This document shows, piece by piece, positions 48,287-57,922 of a stretch of DNA of 64,000 bases. Source of the DNA: a bacterium (GTDB taxonomy: Bacteria; Bacteroidota; Ignavibacteria; Ignavibacteriales; Ignavibacteriaceae); the NCBI GenBank assembly GCA_016716565.1, contig JADJWC010000004.1:124001-188000 (forward strand), given 5' to 3'. The notes below the pieces were generated by a model, which had not been told where the DNA came from, searched no databases, and saw nothing but the letters and a program-made list of their open reading frames with translations. The translations under genes and the position numbers were made by a program. Every line of letters begins with the position of its first letter. The first letter of the stretch is position 1.

Positions 48287-48853
48287 ATGGCTGAGATAGA
48301 AAGAGATAGAAATTATTGTTTTCAGATTCTTAATGAATACACAAAGAGTGAAAGTTTAATAAAACATGCACTGGCAGTTGAAACCTGTGTCCGTGCGTAT
48401 GCAGAAAAACTAAATGAGGATATTGAATATTGGGGAAACGTTGCGCTGCTGCACGATTTTGATTATGAAATGTTCCCGTCTTCTGAAGAACATCCATTTA
48501 AGGGAAACGAAATACTTAAAGAAAAAGGATTTTCGGAGCAATTCAGGAATGCAATAATGTCCCACGCAGATTATACTGGAATTAAGAGAACTTCTCAGCT
48601 TGAAAATGTGTTATTTGCTTGTGATGAGTTAGCAGGATTTATAACTGCCGTAACTTATGTACGTCCATCGCGAACAATAGATGAAGTTGAAGTGAAATCA
48701 GTATTAAAAAAAATGAAAGATAAAGCATTTGCCCGTACTGTTAACAGAGAAGATATTATTAAAGGTGCTCAGGAACTCGCTGTTCCGCTTGAAGAGCATA
48801 TTCAGTTTTGCATTAATTCAATGAAAAATAAAAAGGAATTACTTGGTTTATGA
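48287..48853 (+). CDS. HD-domain phosphohydrolase
   Basis: 188 residues of helical HD superfamily sequence. The metal ligands are H27 (LIKHALAVE), H56-D57 (ALLHDFDYE), a later His in MSHADYTG and an Asp in ACDELAGF. This set is complete for an HD hydrolase acting on nucleotides or similar phosphoesters. The substrate is not known. A GGAGA ribosome site precedes the ATG and the stop overlaps the following peroxiredoxin start by four bases. Confidence 0.85.
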   Translation: MAEIERDRNYCFQILNEYTKSESLIKHALAVETCVRAYAEKLNEDIEYWGNVALLHDFDYEMFPSSEEHPFKGNEILKEKGFSEQFRNAIMSHADYTGIKRTSQLENVLFACDELAGFITAVTYVRPSRTIDEVEVKSVLKKMKDKAFARTVNREDIIKGAQELAVPLEEHIQFCINSMKNKKELLGL

Positions 48854-49308
48854 AAGCAGGGGAGATTGCACCTAACTTTATCCTCAAAGATGAAAAAGGA
48901 AATAATTTTGAATTATATAAGAATCTTGATAAGAATGTTCTGCTCGCTTTTTATCCAAAAGATGATACACCGGTCTGTTCAACTCAGTTAACCGACTACA
49001 ACAATCATCTTGATGAGTTCATCCAGAATGGCATCAAAGTGATTGGAATCAGCACTGATACTGTTGAATCGCATTCATCATTTTGCAGAAAGCTTAAATT
49101 AAATTTTCCATTATTGGCAGATGTTGATAAAAAGGTAAGTAGACAATTTGATGCGATAAATTTTCTTGGTATGAATAGAAGACTATTGGTGCTAATCGGC
49201 ATTGATAAAAAAGTCATTTGGGCTGATTCAACGATACCGGTAACCTACATTAACACCCGGGAAATAATTGAAAAAGTTGACTTATTAAACAGAAAAGAAA
49301 TGACTTGA
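48850..49308 (+). CDS. Peroxiredoxin (AhpC/TSA, BCP-like)
   Basis: 152 residues. The family start KAGEIAPNFILKDEKGN and the active site FYPKDDTPVCSTQLTDY with the peroxidatic Cys are present. Unlike the copy at 29347 there is no Cys five residues after it, so this is a 1-Cys-like or atypical BCP. It reduces peroxides in the cytoplasm. Its ATG overlaps the stop of the HD gene. Confidence 0.9.
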   Translation: MKAGEIAPNFILKDEKGNNFELYKNLDKNVLLAFYPKDDTPVCSTQLTDYNNHLDEFIQNGIKVIGISTDTVESHSSFCRKLKLNFPLLADVDKKVSRQFDAINFLGMNRRLLVLIGIDKKVIWADSTIPVTYINTREIIEKVDLLNRKEMT

Positions 49309-49456
49309 CTGATAATTGTATAGTTAACTAAATTTCGTTCAAATTAAAGGAGTATTATTAGGATTTTGCTACATTGATGGTATTCTTGAAGAATATCAGT
49401 ATTAAATAAAAGTATCTGAGAAAAATCTGTACAGAGTAATTTTTAATTACCTTAAA

Positions 49457-52400
49457 ATGAATAGCAAAATCTTTTTAACACTTTTAGCGTTTACTCCCAT
49501 TTTACTTCCCCAGCAGGATTACAGAATACTTTCTTCAAATCAAAATTCAATTATACTTGAATTCACACCTCAATACATAGATACTTCTTCTATCAAGATT
49601 GACGATCAGGAATTTAGAAATACAAATCTGGCTTTTGGCTTTTATAATGAATCAGCTTTACCCGGAACTCCTTCAATTCCTGAAAGAAGATTAATCCTCG
49701 GCGTTCCTTCTGAATTTGGAAATTCAATAAGAGTTCTCAGTTCTACTTACAAAATAATTAACGGCAAAGTTTTACCAGTAGCGAAGTATGAAAAAGAAAA
49801 TTTTCTTGATGCTGTTAAGTATGAAATCTCACCTGAATATTACAACTATACTGACTTTCCCGAACTGGCTTCATTTGGTGATTTCGGAATTGCCCGCGGA
49901 TTACAGGTTCAGATTATAAGAATGTTTCCTGTTAAGTTTGATGTAAATACTAACTCCATCAGGTTATATTCAAAAATTGTAATTCAGATTGATTATGGAA
50001 ATGCTCAGGTTAGCGGTCAGAAAACAGAAGATGAGATTTTAAAATATTCTGTTATTAATTATGATGCTGCCAAATACTGGGTGAAAGACAACAGAAGATT
50101 ATCAAAAATTACAAACAGCGTACTTGCAAATGGTCAATGGGTAAGATTCGAAGCTCCTGAAGAAGGAATTTATAAAATTGATAAAGCACGATTTGAATCA
50201 TTTGGATTTAATGCTGCGTCAATCGATCCCCGAACAATTAAAATTTATAATAATGGCGGAAAGGTTCTCTCAGAAAAAGTAACTGCACCTCGTCCCGTCG
50301 ATCTGGTGGAAAACGCGATCAGTGTTGTAGGTGAATCAGATGGCAATTTTGATGATGGTGACTACATTTTATTTTACGGAAGAGGAAGTCAGTTCAGAGA
50401 TTTTGATCCAGAAAGCCAAACAATCATACGACTGAATCATCCGTTCTCCGATAAAAATTATTTTTGGATAACAGCAGGCGGTGAGAACGGGAAAAGGATT
50501 CAAAATAAATCCAGTCTAAATACTTCTCAGGATGTAATCCAAACTTCTACTTTAGCATTCGCCGATTATGAAATTGATAAAATAAACTTAGCTAAATCGG
50601 GCCGGCAGTATATGGGTGATGATTTTTCTCAATCTATCCCGACAAGAACTTATATGAATAAGTTGGATTACAGGATTGATTCATCGCCTATAAATTATAC
50701 CTTCAGATTTATTAATGCGACACCTTCAGCATTTAATATGACTTTAGAAGAAAACTCGAATAATATTTTTTCCGGAACGCTGCAAGGATACAATACTTCA
50801 TACACTTTTGGATTAGCTCATATACGGGAGGCAAGTTTCAATGGCTCACTCCCTGAGAATCGAAGCGTATTGAGATTTACATTAAATTCCTCTTCAGTAA
50901 CATCGATCGGTTATCTGGATTATTTTGAAATCACTTATGAAAAAGAATTAAAACCGGCAAATAATAGTCTGTTATTTTTCTCTAAAGATTCTACTGCTAT
51001 CGTCGAATACTATCTCACTGGATTTCCTTCTTCTAACATAAAACTATTTGATGTAACTGATTTCAGCAACGTTTTGGAAGTTAGTCCCAAACCCGGCTGG
51101 CCAAGCGGTGGTGATTTCAGATTTCAGGCATTGGAAAATGGCGACTCGATTAGAAAATACATAGCAATCGGGAATGATACATACCTGACGCCATCTAATC
51201 CAGCAACAGTTGAAAACTCCAACCTGAGAGGAATTACCGACGGGGCAAAGTTCATAATAATTTCACACAAAAATTTTCTTGACGCTGCAAACCGATTAAA
51301 ATCTTACAGAGAAAACGAATCAAGAATATCAATATCAACTATCGTTGTCGATATCGAAAAAATTTATAACGAGTTCTCCTGTGGAAGTCAGGATGTATCA
51401 GCAGTAAGAGACTTCATAAAATTTGCTTATGAAAACTGGCAGATTAAACCTGAATATTTTTTATTGATGGGCAAAGGCACTTTTGATTATAAAAATGTTG
51501 AAGGCTTTGGCGATAACTACATTGTTACCTGGCAGACTGAAGAATCTCTGCAGTTAATTTATGGAAAGGATTCATATTGCACTGACGACTTTTTTGCCAG
51601 AATAGATGGTGACGATCCTATTCCGGATATTGCTTTCGGCAGACTGACAGTAAGAAATTTAACTGAAGCTAACAACTACATTGATAAAATAGCACAATAC
51701 GAAAATGATAGTGAACGCGGTGTTTGGAGAAATCTTGTTACACTAATAGCAGATGATGGATATACATCGACGGGATATGAAGGTCCGGAACACACAGCAC
51801 CTTCAGAAAGACTTGCTAACTTATATATTCCGCAATCTTTTGATTTGAAGAAGATTTACCTCGCAGATTACCCGGTCGTCATCACGGGCAATGGAAGAAG
51901 AAAACCTCTTGCGAATGCTGACATCCTGAAAATTATGAATCAGGGAACATTGTTGATCAATTACATTGGTCACGGCAATCCCGATGTTTGGGCTCACGAG
52001 TATGTTTTTGAAAGATCTGTGATAATTCCACAGCTTGCGAATGACAAGTACTTTTTCCTTTGTGCAGCTACGTGTGATTTTGGTTATTACGACATCCCAA
52101 ATTTTCAGAGTGGTGCTGAAGAAATGTTGTTTCTTAAAAATGCAGGCTCGATAGCCACTTTCAATTCTGGTAGATTGGTCTTCTCTGGTCAGAATCATCA
52201 GTTAAATTATGAACTGATGAGTAATTTACTTAACCTGCCGAGAGACACAATGAGCTTAAGTGTTCCACTTGGAATATCTGTTTTGGCAACAAAGCAAGTT
52301 TATTACACAGTCAATTCTCAGAAATTTCACCTGCTTGGTGATCCAACTTTAAGATTAAATGTTCCGCAATACTCAGGCTCCATCGATTCAATAAATGGTC

Positions 52401-53431
52401 AGCCATTAATTGCTGACGTTCAAATAAGAGCGTTAAGCAGCACAAAAATTTCCGGAACGATTCTTAAACCGGATGGATCAAAATGGAATGAATATAATGG
52501 TGAAGGATTACTAACAGTATTTGATAGTGAACGTACAAAACTTCTCGAGGAAATTAATAATTATCCGATGCTCATTCAGGGTGGAGTAATCTTCCGTGGA
52601 CGAGTATCAGTAACTAATGGAGATTTTGAAGCTGAGTTTGTTGTTCCGAAGGATATATCTTATGAAAATAAAAACGGAAAAATCATTTTTTATTTCTATG
52701 ATATTGAATCAGATGGATTAGCATTCACAAACAAAATTATTGTTGGCGGAACTGATACGACCGCGATTAACGATGGCGAAGGTCCGGAGATAGAAATATT
52801 CTTTGATAATGCAAATTATGTAAGTTCTTACCTCGTTGGACCCGATCCGAATTTGATTGTTAAGCTTTACGACGAAACCGGGCTCAATACTACTGGCACA
52901 GGAGTTGGGCACAAGCTTGAAGGTATTTTAAATAATGATGAAGGAAATCCAATTGATTTTACCGATTACTTTGTTGGCGAACTTGATGCCGGCGGAAAGC
53001 AGGGTGAAATCAATTATCAGTTCAACAAAATGTCAGATGGTGATTATGCTCTTGAAGTAAAAGCTTGGGATGTATTTAATAATTTTTCGAATGAGGAATC
53101 CTTTTTTACGGTTGTCTCATCAAACGATCTGGTGATCAGGGATGTTTTCAATTATCCGAATCCTTTTACATCGAATACCACTTTTACATTTCAGCATAAT
53201 CTTGCACAGTCGGTTGATGTGAAGATAAATGTTTACACGATTGCAGGCAGGCTCATCAAGCAGGTTGAATCAAAAAATATAGATCAGAAATTTGTAAAGG
53301 TTGATTGGGATGGCAGAGATGAAGATGGAGATCAAATTGGTAATGGAACGTATTTATATAAGTTGATCGTTAATACCACGGACGGGGAGTTCACTCAAAG
53401 TGTCCTCGGAAAGATGTCCGTTATCAGATAA
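49457..53431 (+). CDS. porU: T9SS sortase PorU-like C25 peptidase
   Basis: 1,324 residues with a signal peptide at residues 1-16. A beta-rich prodomain is followed by the C25 caspase-like fold. The catalytic His839 is in INYIGHGNPDVW and Cys873 in AATCDFGYYD. The C-terminal T9SS type A domain is VFNYPNPFTS ... WDGRDEDGDQIGNGTYLYK. PorU cleaves the CTD of T9SS cargo at the cell surface and attaches cargo to LPS. The PorV gene follows directly, as in Porphyromonas, which favours this paralogue over the similar gene at 11639 as the true sortase. Confidence 0.88.
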   Translation: MNSKIFLTLLAFTPILLPQQDYRILSSNQNSIILEFTPQYIDTSSIKIDDQEFRNTNLAFGFYNESALPGTPSIPERRLILGVPSEFGNSIRVLSSTYKIINGKVLPVAKYEKENFLDAVKYEISPEYYNYTDFPELASFGDFGIARGLQVQIIRMFPVKFDVNTNSIRLYSKIVIQIDYGNAQVSGQKTEDEILKYSVINYDAAKYWVKDNRRLSKITNSVLANGQWVRFEAPEEGIYKIDKARFESFGFNAASIDPRTIKIYNNGGKVLSEKVTAPRPVDLVENAISVVGESDGNFDDGDYILFYGRGSQFRDFDPESQTIIRLNHPFSDKNYFWITAGGENGKRIQNKSSLNTSQDVIQTSTLAFADYEIDKINLAKSGRQYMGDDFSQSIPTRTYMNKLDYRIDSSPINYTFRFINATPSAFNMTLEENSNNIFSGTLQGYNTSYTFGLAHIREASFNGSLPENRSVLRFTLNSSSVTSIGYLDYFEITYEKELKPANNSLLFFSKDSTAIVEYYLTGFPSSNIKLFDVTDFSNVLEVSPKPGWPSGGDFRFQALENGDSIRKYIAIGNDTYLTPSNPATVENSNLRGITDGAKFIIISHKNFLDAANRLKSYRENESRISISTIVVDIEKIYNEFSCGSQDVSAVRDFIKFAYENWQIKPEYFLLMGKGTFDYKNVEGFGDNYIVTWQTEESLQLIYGKDSYCTDDFFARIDGDDPIPDIAFGRLTVRNLTEANNYIDKIAQYENDSERGVWRNLVTLIADDGYTSTGYEGPEHTAPSERLANLYIPQSFDLKKIYLADYPVVITGNGRRKPLANADILKIMNQGTLLINYIGHGNPDVWAHEYVFERSVIIPQLANDKYFFLCAATCDFGYYDIPNFQSGAEEMLFLKNAGSIATFNSGRLVFSGQNHQLNYELMSNLLNLPRDTMSLSVPLGISVLATKQVYYTVNSQKFHLLGDPTLRLNVPQYSGSIDSINGQPLIADVQIRALSSTKISGTILKPDGSKWNEYNGEGLLTVFDSERTKLLEEINNYPMLIQGGVIFRGRVSVTNGDFEAEFVVPKDISYENKNGKIIFYFYDIESDGLAFTNKIIVGGTDTTAINDGEGPEIEIFFDNANYVSSYLVGPDPNLIVKLYDETGLNTTGTGVGHKLEGILNNDEGNPIDFTDYFVGELDAGGKQGEINYQFNKMSDGDYALEVKAWDVFNNFSNEESFFTVVSSNDLVIRDVFNYPNPFTSNTTFTFQHNLAQSVDVKINVYTIAGRLIKQVESKNIDQKFVKVDWDGRDEDGDQIGNGTYLYKLIVNTTDGEFTQSVLGKMSVIR

Positions 53432-53545
53432 GTGAGCAATATTTAAGCATTTTTAATCAAAATAATTTTTATATATTTCAAACCTGAAGAGGAACGAAAA
53501 ATGTTAAAAAAAGACGCAATAATAATTTCTAGGAGGAAAAATAGA

Positions 53546-54685
53546 ATGAAGGTATTAATGCCTTTCCTGATGATTGGGCTGGCTTTACTTGCTGTTCCCC
53601 AAAAAACTTTTGCTCAGGGAGAAGCTGCTGTCCCATTCCTGCTTTTATCACCTGACTCAAGATTCGGTGCACTTGGTGAATCAGGAACAGGTTTAGCCGA
53701 TAACTCAGCTGCAATATTCTGGAACCCTGCGGGTATTGCATTTTTATCCGGTACTGAAGTTTCAATCACTCACAGTAACTGGCTGCCTCAGTTTAATCTT
53801 GATTTATTTTACGATTACCTTACTTTCAGAACTTATCTTGAAGAATTAAGCGGTAACGTAACTGCAAGTGTTACCTATATGAATTTTGGTGAATTTGTAA
53901 GAACACTTGAAGGCGGTCCTGAGCCTGTTGGTACTTTCAGTGCATACGATGCAGCACTAACTTTGGGATACGCTACTAAACTTGGAAGTGATTGGGGTAT
54001 TGGATTTAACTTCAGAATCATCCACAGCAGACTTTCAGATCAGCCGACTGGTGAGGAAGAAGGATCCGGTGTTGCTACTTCTGTAAGTTTTGATCTTGCT
54101 GGTATGTGGAGACCGGAGTATTTGAATATTTTCGGATGGGAACTTGAAAACAGGTTAAGCATCGGTGCTAACTTAAGCAATCTTGGACCAAAGATAACTT
54201 ACATTGACGCTAAACAATCTGATCCAATTCCAACAAACTTCAGGTTGGGATTTGCATTCCAATTACTCAGGGATGAATTTAACTCTTTAGTATACACACT
54301 CGATTTCAGCAAGTTGCTTGTGAGCAGAGATTCTACGACTTCGGAAGAATTTTATACCGGGATTATTACTTCCTGGGGCGATGCTACGATGAGTGAAGAG
54401 TTAAGAGATGTTATTACATCGATGGGATTAGAATATTGGTACGGAACTCCGGGTGATTTTCTTTTCGCATTGAGAAGCGGTTTCTTCTATGAAGATCCTT
54501 CATATGGTAACAGAAAATTCTTAACCTTCGGTGCAGGTTTACGATATGATATTTATGGATTTGATTTCAGTTATATCAGCTCGATTGAAGAAAACCATCC
54601 GCTTGATGGAACATTAAGATTCACAATTCTGATTGGTTGGGGAGCAGTTCCGGAACCACAAAGAGGATTTCCAAGGGGCATCTAA
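53546..54685 (+). CDS. porV: T9SS outer-membrane shuttle protein PorV
   Basis: About 379 residues from the ATG at 53546, chosen because a strong AGGAGG at 53531-53536 lies in front; a longer form from 53501 is unlikely. Signal peptide, then the PorV/PorQ start GEAAVPFLLLSPDSRFGALGESGTGLADNSAAIFWNPAGIAFL, a FadL-like barrel motif. PorV carries cargo CTDs from the translocon to PorU. It sits between porU and a CTD-bearing cargo gene. Confidence 0.92.
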   Translation: MKVLMPFLMIGLALLAVPQKTFAQGEAAVPFLLLSPDSRFGALGESGTGLADNSAAIFWNPAGIAFLSGTEVSITHSNWLPQFNLDLFYDYLTFRTYLEELSGNVTASVTYMNFGEFVRTLEGGPEPVGTFSAYDAALTLGYATKLGSDWGIGFNFRIIHSRLSDQPTGEEEGSGVATSVSFDLAGMWRPEYLNIFGWELENRLSIGANLSNLGPKITYIDAKQSDPIPTNFRLGFAFQLLRDEFNSLVYTLDFSKLLVSRDSTTSEEFYTGIITSWGDATMSEELRDVITSMGLEYWYGTPGDFLFALRSGFFYEDPSYGNRKFLTFGAGLRYDIYGFDFSYISSIEENHPLDGTLRFTILIGWGAVPEPQRGFPRGI

Positions 54686-54694
54686 AAATTTGTT

Positions 54695-57600
54695 ATGAAA
54701 TATCTTCTTCTCTCTATTCTTGTAGTATTTGAATTGGGCAGACTATCTGCCCAATCTTTTATTGGAAAGCTTAATCCTTTCCCGGCAACAAATCAGACAA
54801 TAACAGCAGCCGATGATACATTAAAAATTCTTGCGATAATGGTAAACTTCCAGGAAGATGCTGACGGAACAACTTTCGGAAATGGAAAGTTTGGTACTAT
54901 TTACTCCCAGAATTATGGCAGCGATATTTTAGATCCTCTTCCCCATGATAAAAAATATTTTGAGTCTCATCTTCTGTTTGTGAAAAATTATTTTGCCAAA
55001 GTTTCGAAGGGAAAGCTGGAAATTGAATACACGGTTTTACCTGATACTTTTTCTGTTTCTGATAGAATGAGGAATTATTCTCCGGATCCCGGCTCAGATG
55101 ATTTTACGAACATTGCAGATTTTGCTGTTGAGGCGTGGACGAAAGCTGATCAAGTATATCCCGGATTTAACTTCAGCGATTATGATGTATTCCTGATCTT
55201 TCATGCCGGAGTTGGAAGAGATATTTCGCTTCCCGGAAGCATTGGAAATGAAAGAGACCTGCCGTCACTCTACTTGAGTGATAATGCTTTCAAAGAAATT
55301 TACGGAAATAATTTTGAAGGTATCCCTGTATCCGGTGGTTCATTCAAAATTACAAACAGTATGATAATTCCTGAAACAGAAAGCAGGGAAGTCCAAACTA
55401 TCAGCGGAACATTTTTATTTGAAATTACAATTAACGGCTTGCTCTGTGCGAGTGTTGGAAGCCATCTCGGTTTACCGGATTTATTTGATACTGAAACTGG
55501 ACTTAGTGCAATCGGAAGATTCGGTCTGATGGATGGACAAAGTATTTTTGCCTATTTAGGAACATATCCACCTGAACCTTCTCCCTGGGAAAAAATAAGA
55601 TTGGGTTGGGCTGAACCAGTAACAATGGAAATTCAAAATGCAGATGTAAGTCTTGTTACAAACCTGGCTGCGAGTATTAGTGATACTATCATCCTAAAAG
55701 TTCCTCTAAATTCTTCTGAATATTATTTAATAGAAAACCGAATTCGTGATGCTTATAATGATGGTTCAACGATTTCTTATGCAGTTGGTGATCTTGTAAG
55801 GACGAAGACTTTCCCAAATGATACAACCGGTTACCGCAGCTTTGATGTTGATTCACTCTCAGGAGTTATTGTTGATGTTGATGAATTTGACTGGGCTGTT
55901 CCCGGAAATGGAATTGTTATCTGGCACATTGACGAAAATGTTATCAACGAAAAAATTGCTGATAACAAAGTAAACACAGATAAAACCCGTCGCGGAGTTG
56001 ATGTTGAAGAAGCCGATGGTGTGCAGGATATCGGTGAAGTCTTTTATACAATTTTCGGTGACCAGGTAATTGGTGAAGGATTTGAGGAAGATTTCTGGTA
56101 TGCTGATAATCCTTCCGAGTTATTTGAAAACCGTTTTGCAAAAGACACACGACCAAATACTCTAACCAACACAGGTGCAAACAGTTTAATTACAATTAAA
56201 GATTTTTCTGAGATCGATAACCGAATGAGCTTTAGAGTTGAGTTTGGTGATTCAATTATTAAACCATTGTACTCATTCAAATTTCCATCTGCACCAACTC
56301 AAGCATTTGCTGGAAAACTATCGTCCATAGTTTTTAATGATGAAGTATATTTTATTGCTGTCGATGACAACTATACTTTATATGTTATCAGAGGAGATTC
56401 ATTGATTTATAAATCGTCGGAATACTTCTCTATTGGTAAACCAGCCGTGACAATTTTCAACAATGTTCTATACATTTTTTGTCCGGAACTTGGAGAATTA
56501 AACTTTTGGATGACCGATGGTTCAATCAATAATACTGGACAACTGATAGTACCACCAATATTAAGTAACTGTGTAATTAATACTAAATTGAGTGGTGAGA
56601 AGGAGTTATGGTTTGGCTCCTGGACTGGCAGTATATATAAATATTCTTTGGGTTCTTTACCTAATGTTGCTCCTGAATTGAAGGATAGTATCTACTTTGG
56701 CAATTATAATATTAATCATCTTGCAGTACACGAGGATTTTTATGCTATAACTTGTACTCCCAAAATACCTCCTGCTGATACAAAAATCTACATTAGTTCA
56801 TCCGGTTCATTGTTAATTATGGATGATTTTGTACAAGATTTAGCATTAACAAAAGATCGGGATGGAAATATTATTGCGCTACTTCTTACTCAGAAATTTA
56901 CTCCGCCAATTCATATGGGAAGACTTTATGTAATACAAGGCAGTAACATTTTAAATGTTGTAGAATATTCCGGTGATCATATACCGCTTACTTTTTCACT
57001 CTCTGATCTAAAAAGAGATGGTAATGTTTATATCCTTACATCGAACAAGTCAATAGTTGAAGCCAACAATTTTGAAGGCACAATGGCTGATAATTTTCCA
57101 TTTCAGTTCAATAGTGAATACCGTGGAACTACACCAATATCTGCAGATTTTGAAGGGGATAACAGACCTGAGATTGTTTTTGCAACAAACGAAGGTGATA
57201 TATATGCTATTGACGGTGGGTCAGGCAAATTGATTCCTGGTTTTCCAATATCTTTAGGTCATGCATATTCAACACTTTCGTTTTTTAATTTAAATGGTAA
57301 AGTCAATTTGGTGGCTGCAAATTATGACGGTTTATTGCAAGCCTGGTCTATTAGTTCGGCTGAAGGTGAAATTATTTGGAAGGAACAATTTGCCAACAGT
57401 GAGAACACCTCATTCATTGACGCTGCAGAAAATACAAACAGGATAAATGAGTTCTTTCCTGCAAACAGAGCATACAACTATCCGAATCCTGTCTGCGAAG
57501 GAACAACAAATATACGTTATTATGTTTCTGAAGATTCAAAAATCAACATAAAGATTTTCGATCTTGCAGGAGATTTTGTTGCAGAGCTGAACGATGAAGC

Positions 57601-57736
57601 TCAGGGTGGAATGGATAATGAAACTGTCTGGAATGTTGGCGATATTCAAAGCGGAGTTTATCTCGCGCGAATCGAAGCTGTCTGCGATTGCGGCAAAACA
57701 GAACAAGCAGTTATTAAAATAGCGGTCGTAAAGTAA
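54695..57736 (+). CDS. M6-family-like secreted protein with degenerate active site and T9SS sorting domain
   Basis: 1,013 residues with a signal peptide ending near LSAQ. The fold of immune inhibitor A/M6 peptidases is visible: a YxSHLLFVKNYFAKVSKGKLEIEY start, the SHLGLPDLFDTETG region and RFGLMDGQS. However, where M6 enzymes have HEXXH, this protein reads A252-S253-V254-G255-S256, so both zinc histidines and the catalytic Glu are missing. The later part has beta-propeller-like blades and ends in a T9SS CTD (AYNYPNPVCEGTTNIRYYV ... SGVYLARIE). It is nine bases after porV and is probably exported by this T9SS as a non-catalytic surface protein. Confidence 0.85.
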   Translation: MKYLLLSILVVFELGRLSAQSFIGKLNPFPATNQTITAADDTLKILAIMVNFQEDADGTTFGNGKFGTIYSQNYGSDILDPLPHDKKYFESHLLFVKNYFAKVSKGKLEIEYTVLPDTFSVSDRMRNYSPDPGSDDFTNIADFAVEAWTKADQVYPGFNFSDYDVFLIFHAGVGRDISLPGSIGNERDLPSLYLSDNAFKEIYGNNFEGIPVSGGSFKITNSMIIPETESREVQTISGTFLFEITINGLLCASVGSHLGLPDLFDTETGLSAIGRFGLMDGQSIFAYLGTYPPEPSPWEKIRLGWAEPVTMEIQNADVSLVTNLAASISDTIILKVPLNSSEYYLIENRIRDAYNDGSTISYAVGDLVRTKTFPNDTTGYRSFDVDSLSGVIVDVDEFDWAVPGNGIVIWHIDENVINEKIADNKVNTDKTRRGVDVEEADGVQDIGEVFYTIFGDQVIGEGFEEDFWYADNPSELFENRFAKDTRPNTLTNTGANSLITIKDFSEIDNRMSFRVEFGDSIIKPLYSFKFPSAPTQAFAGKLSSIVFNDEVYFIAVDDNYTLYVIRGDSLIYKSSEYFSIGKPAVTIFNNVLYIFCPELGELNFWMTDGSINNTGQLIVPPILSNCVINTKLSGEKELWFGSWTGSIYKYSLGSLPNVAPELKDSIYFGNYNINHLAVHEDFYAITCTPKIPPADTKIYISSSGSLLIMDDFVQDLALTKDRDGNIIALLLTQKFTPPIHMGRLYVIQGSNILNVVEYSGDHIPLTFSLSDLKRDGNVYILTSNKSIVEANNFEGTMADNFPFQFNSEYRGTTPISADFEGDNRPEIVFATNEGDIYAIDGGSGKLIPGFPISLGHAYSTLSFFNLNGKVNLVAANYDGLLQAWSISSAEGEIIWKEQFANSENTSFIDAAENTNRINEFFPANRAYNYPNPVCEGTTNIRYYVSEDSKINIKIFDLAGDFVAELNDEAQGGMDNETVWNVGDIQSGVYLARIEAVCDCGKTEQAVIKIAVVK

Positions 57737-57747
57737 AGAATTGCCTG

Positions 57748-57815
57748 TGTCATTCCCGTGAAAACGGGAATCCAAATTCTTGATAAAATGGATTCCCACT
57801 TTCGTGGGAATGACA
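57748..57815. repeat. Palindromic intergenic repeat (TCATTCCCG/CGGGAAT type)
   Basis: Outer arms TGTCATTCCC (57748-57757) and GGGAATGACA (57806-57815) enclose two smaller hairpins, ATTCCCGT-GAAA-ACGGGAAT and ATTCCCAC-TTTC-GTGGGAAT. The whole can form a long cruciform. It is the dispersed TCATTCCCG...CGGGAATCCA type of repeat seen in many bacterial genomes and starts 12 bases after the M6-like gene. It may also help end transcription. Confidence 0.78.
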
Positions 57816-57922
57816 GAAAAAGTGGGATTACATTAAAGTCTAACTAAACGATTAAGCAAAATTATAAGAATTAATTAGAACCTATCACTAATTCTACAAT
57901 CTGAAAATAAATACTTTTCTTA

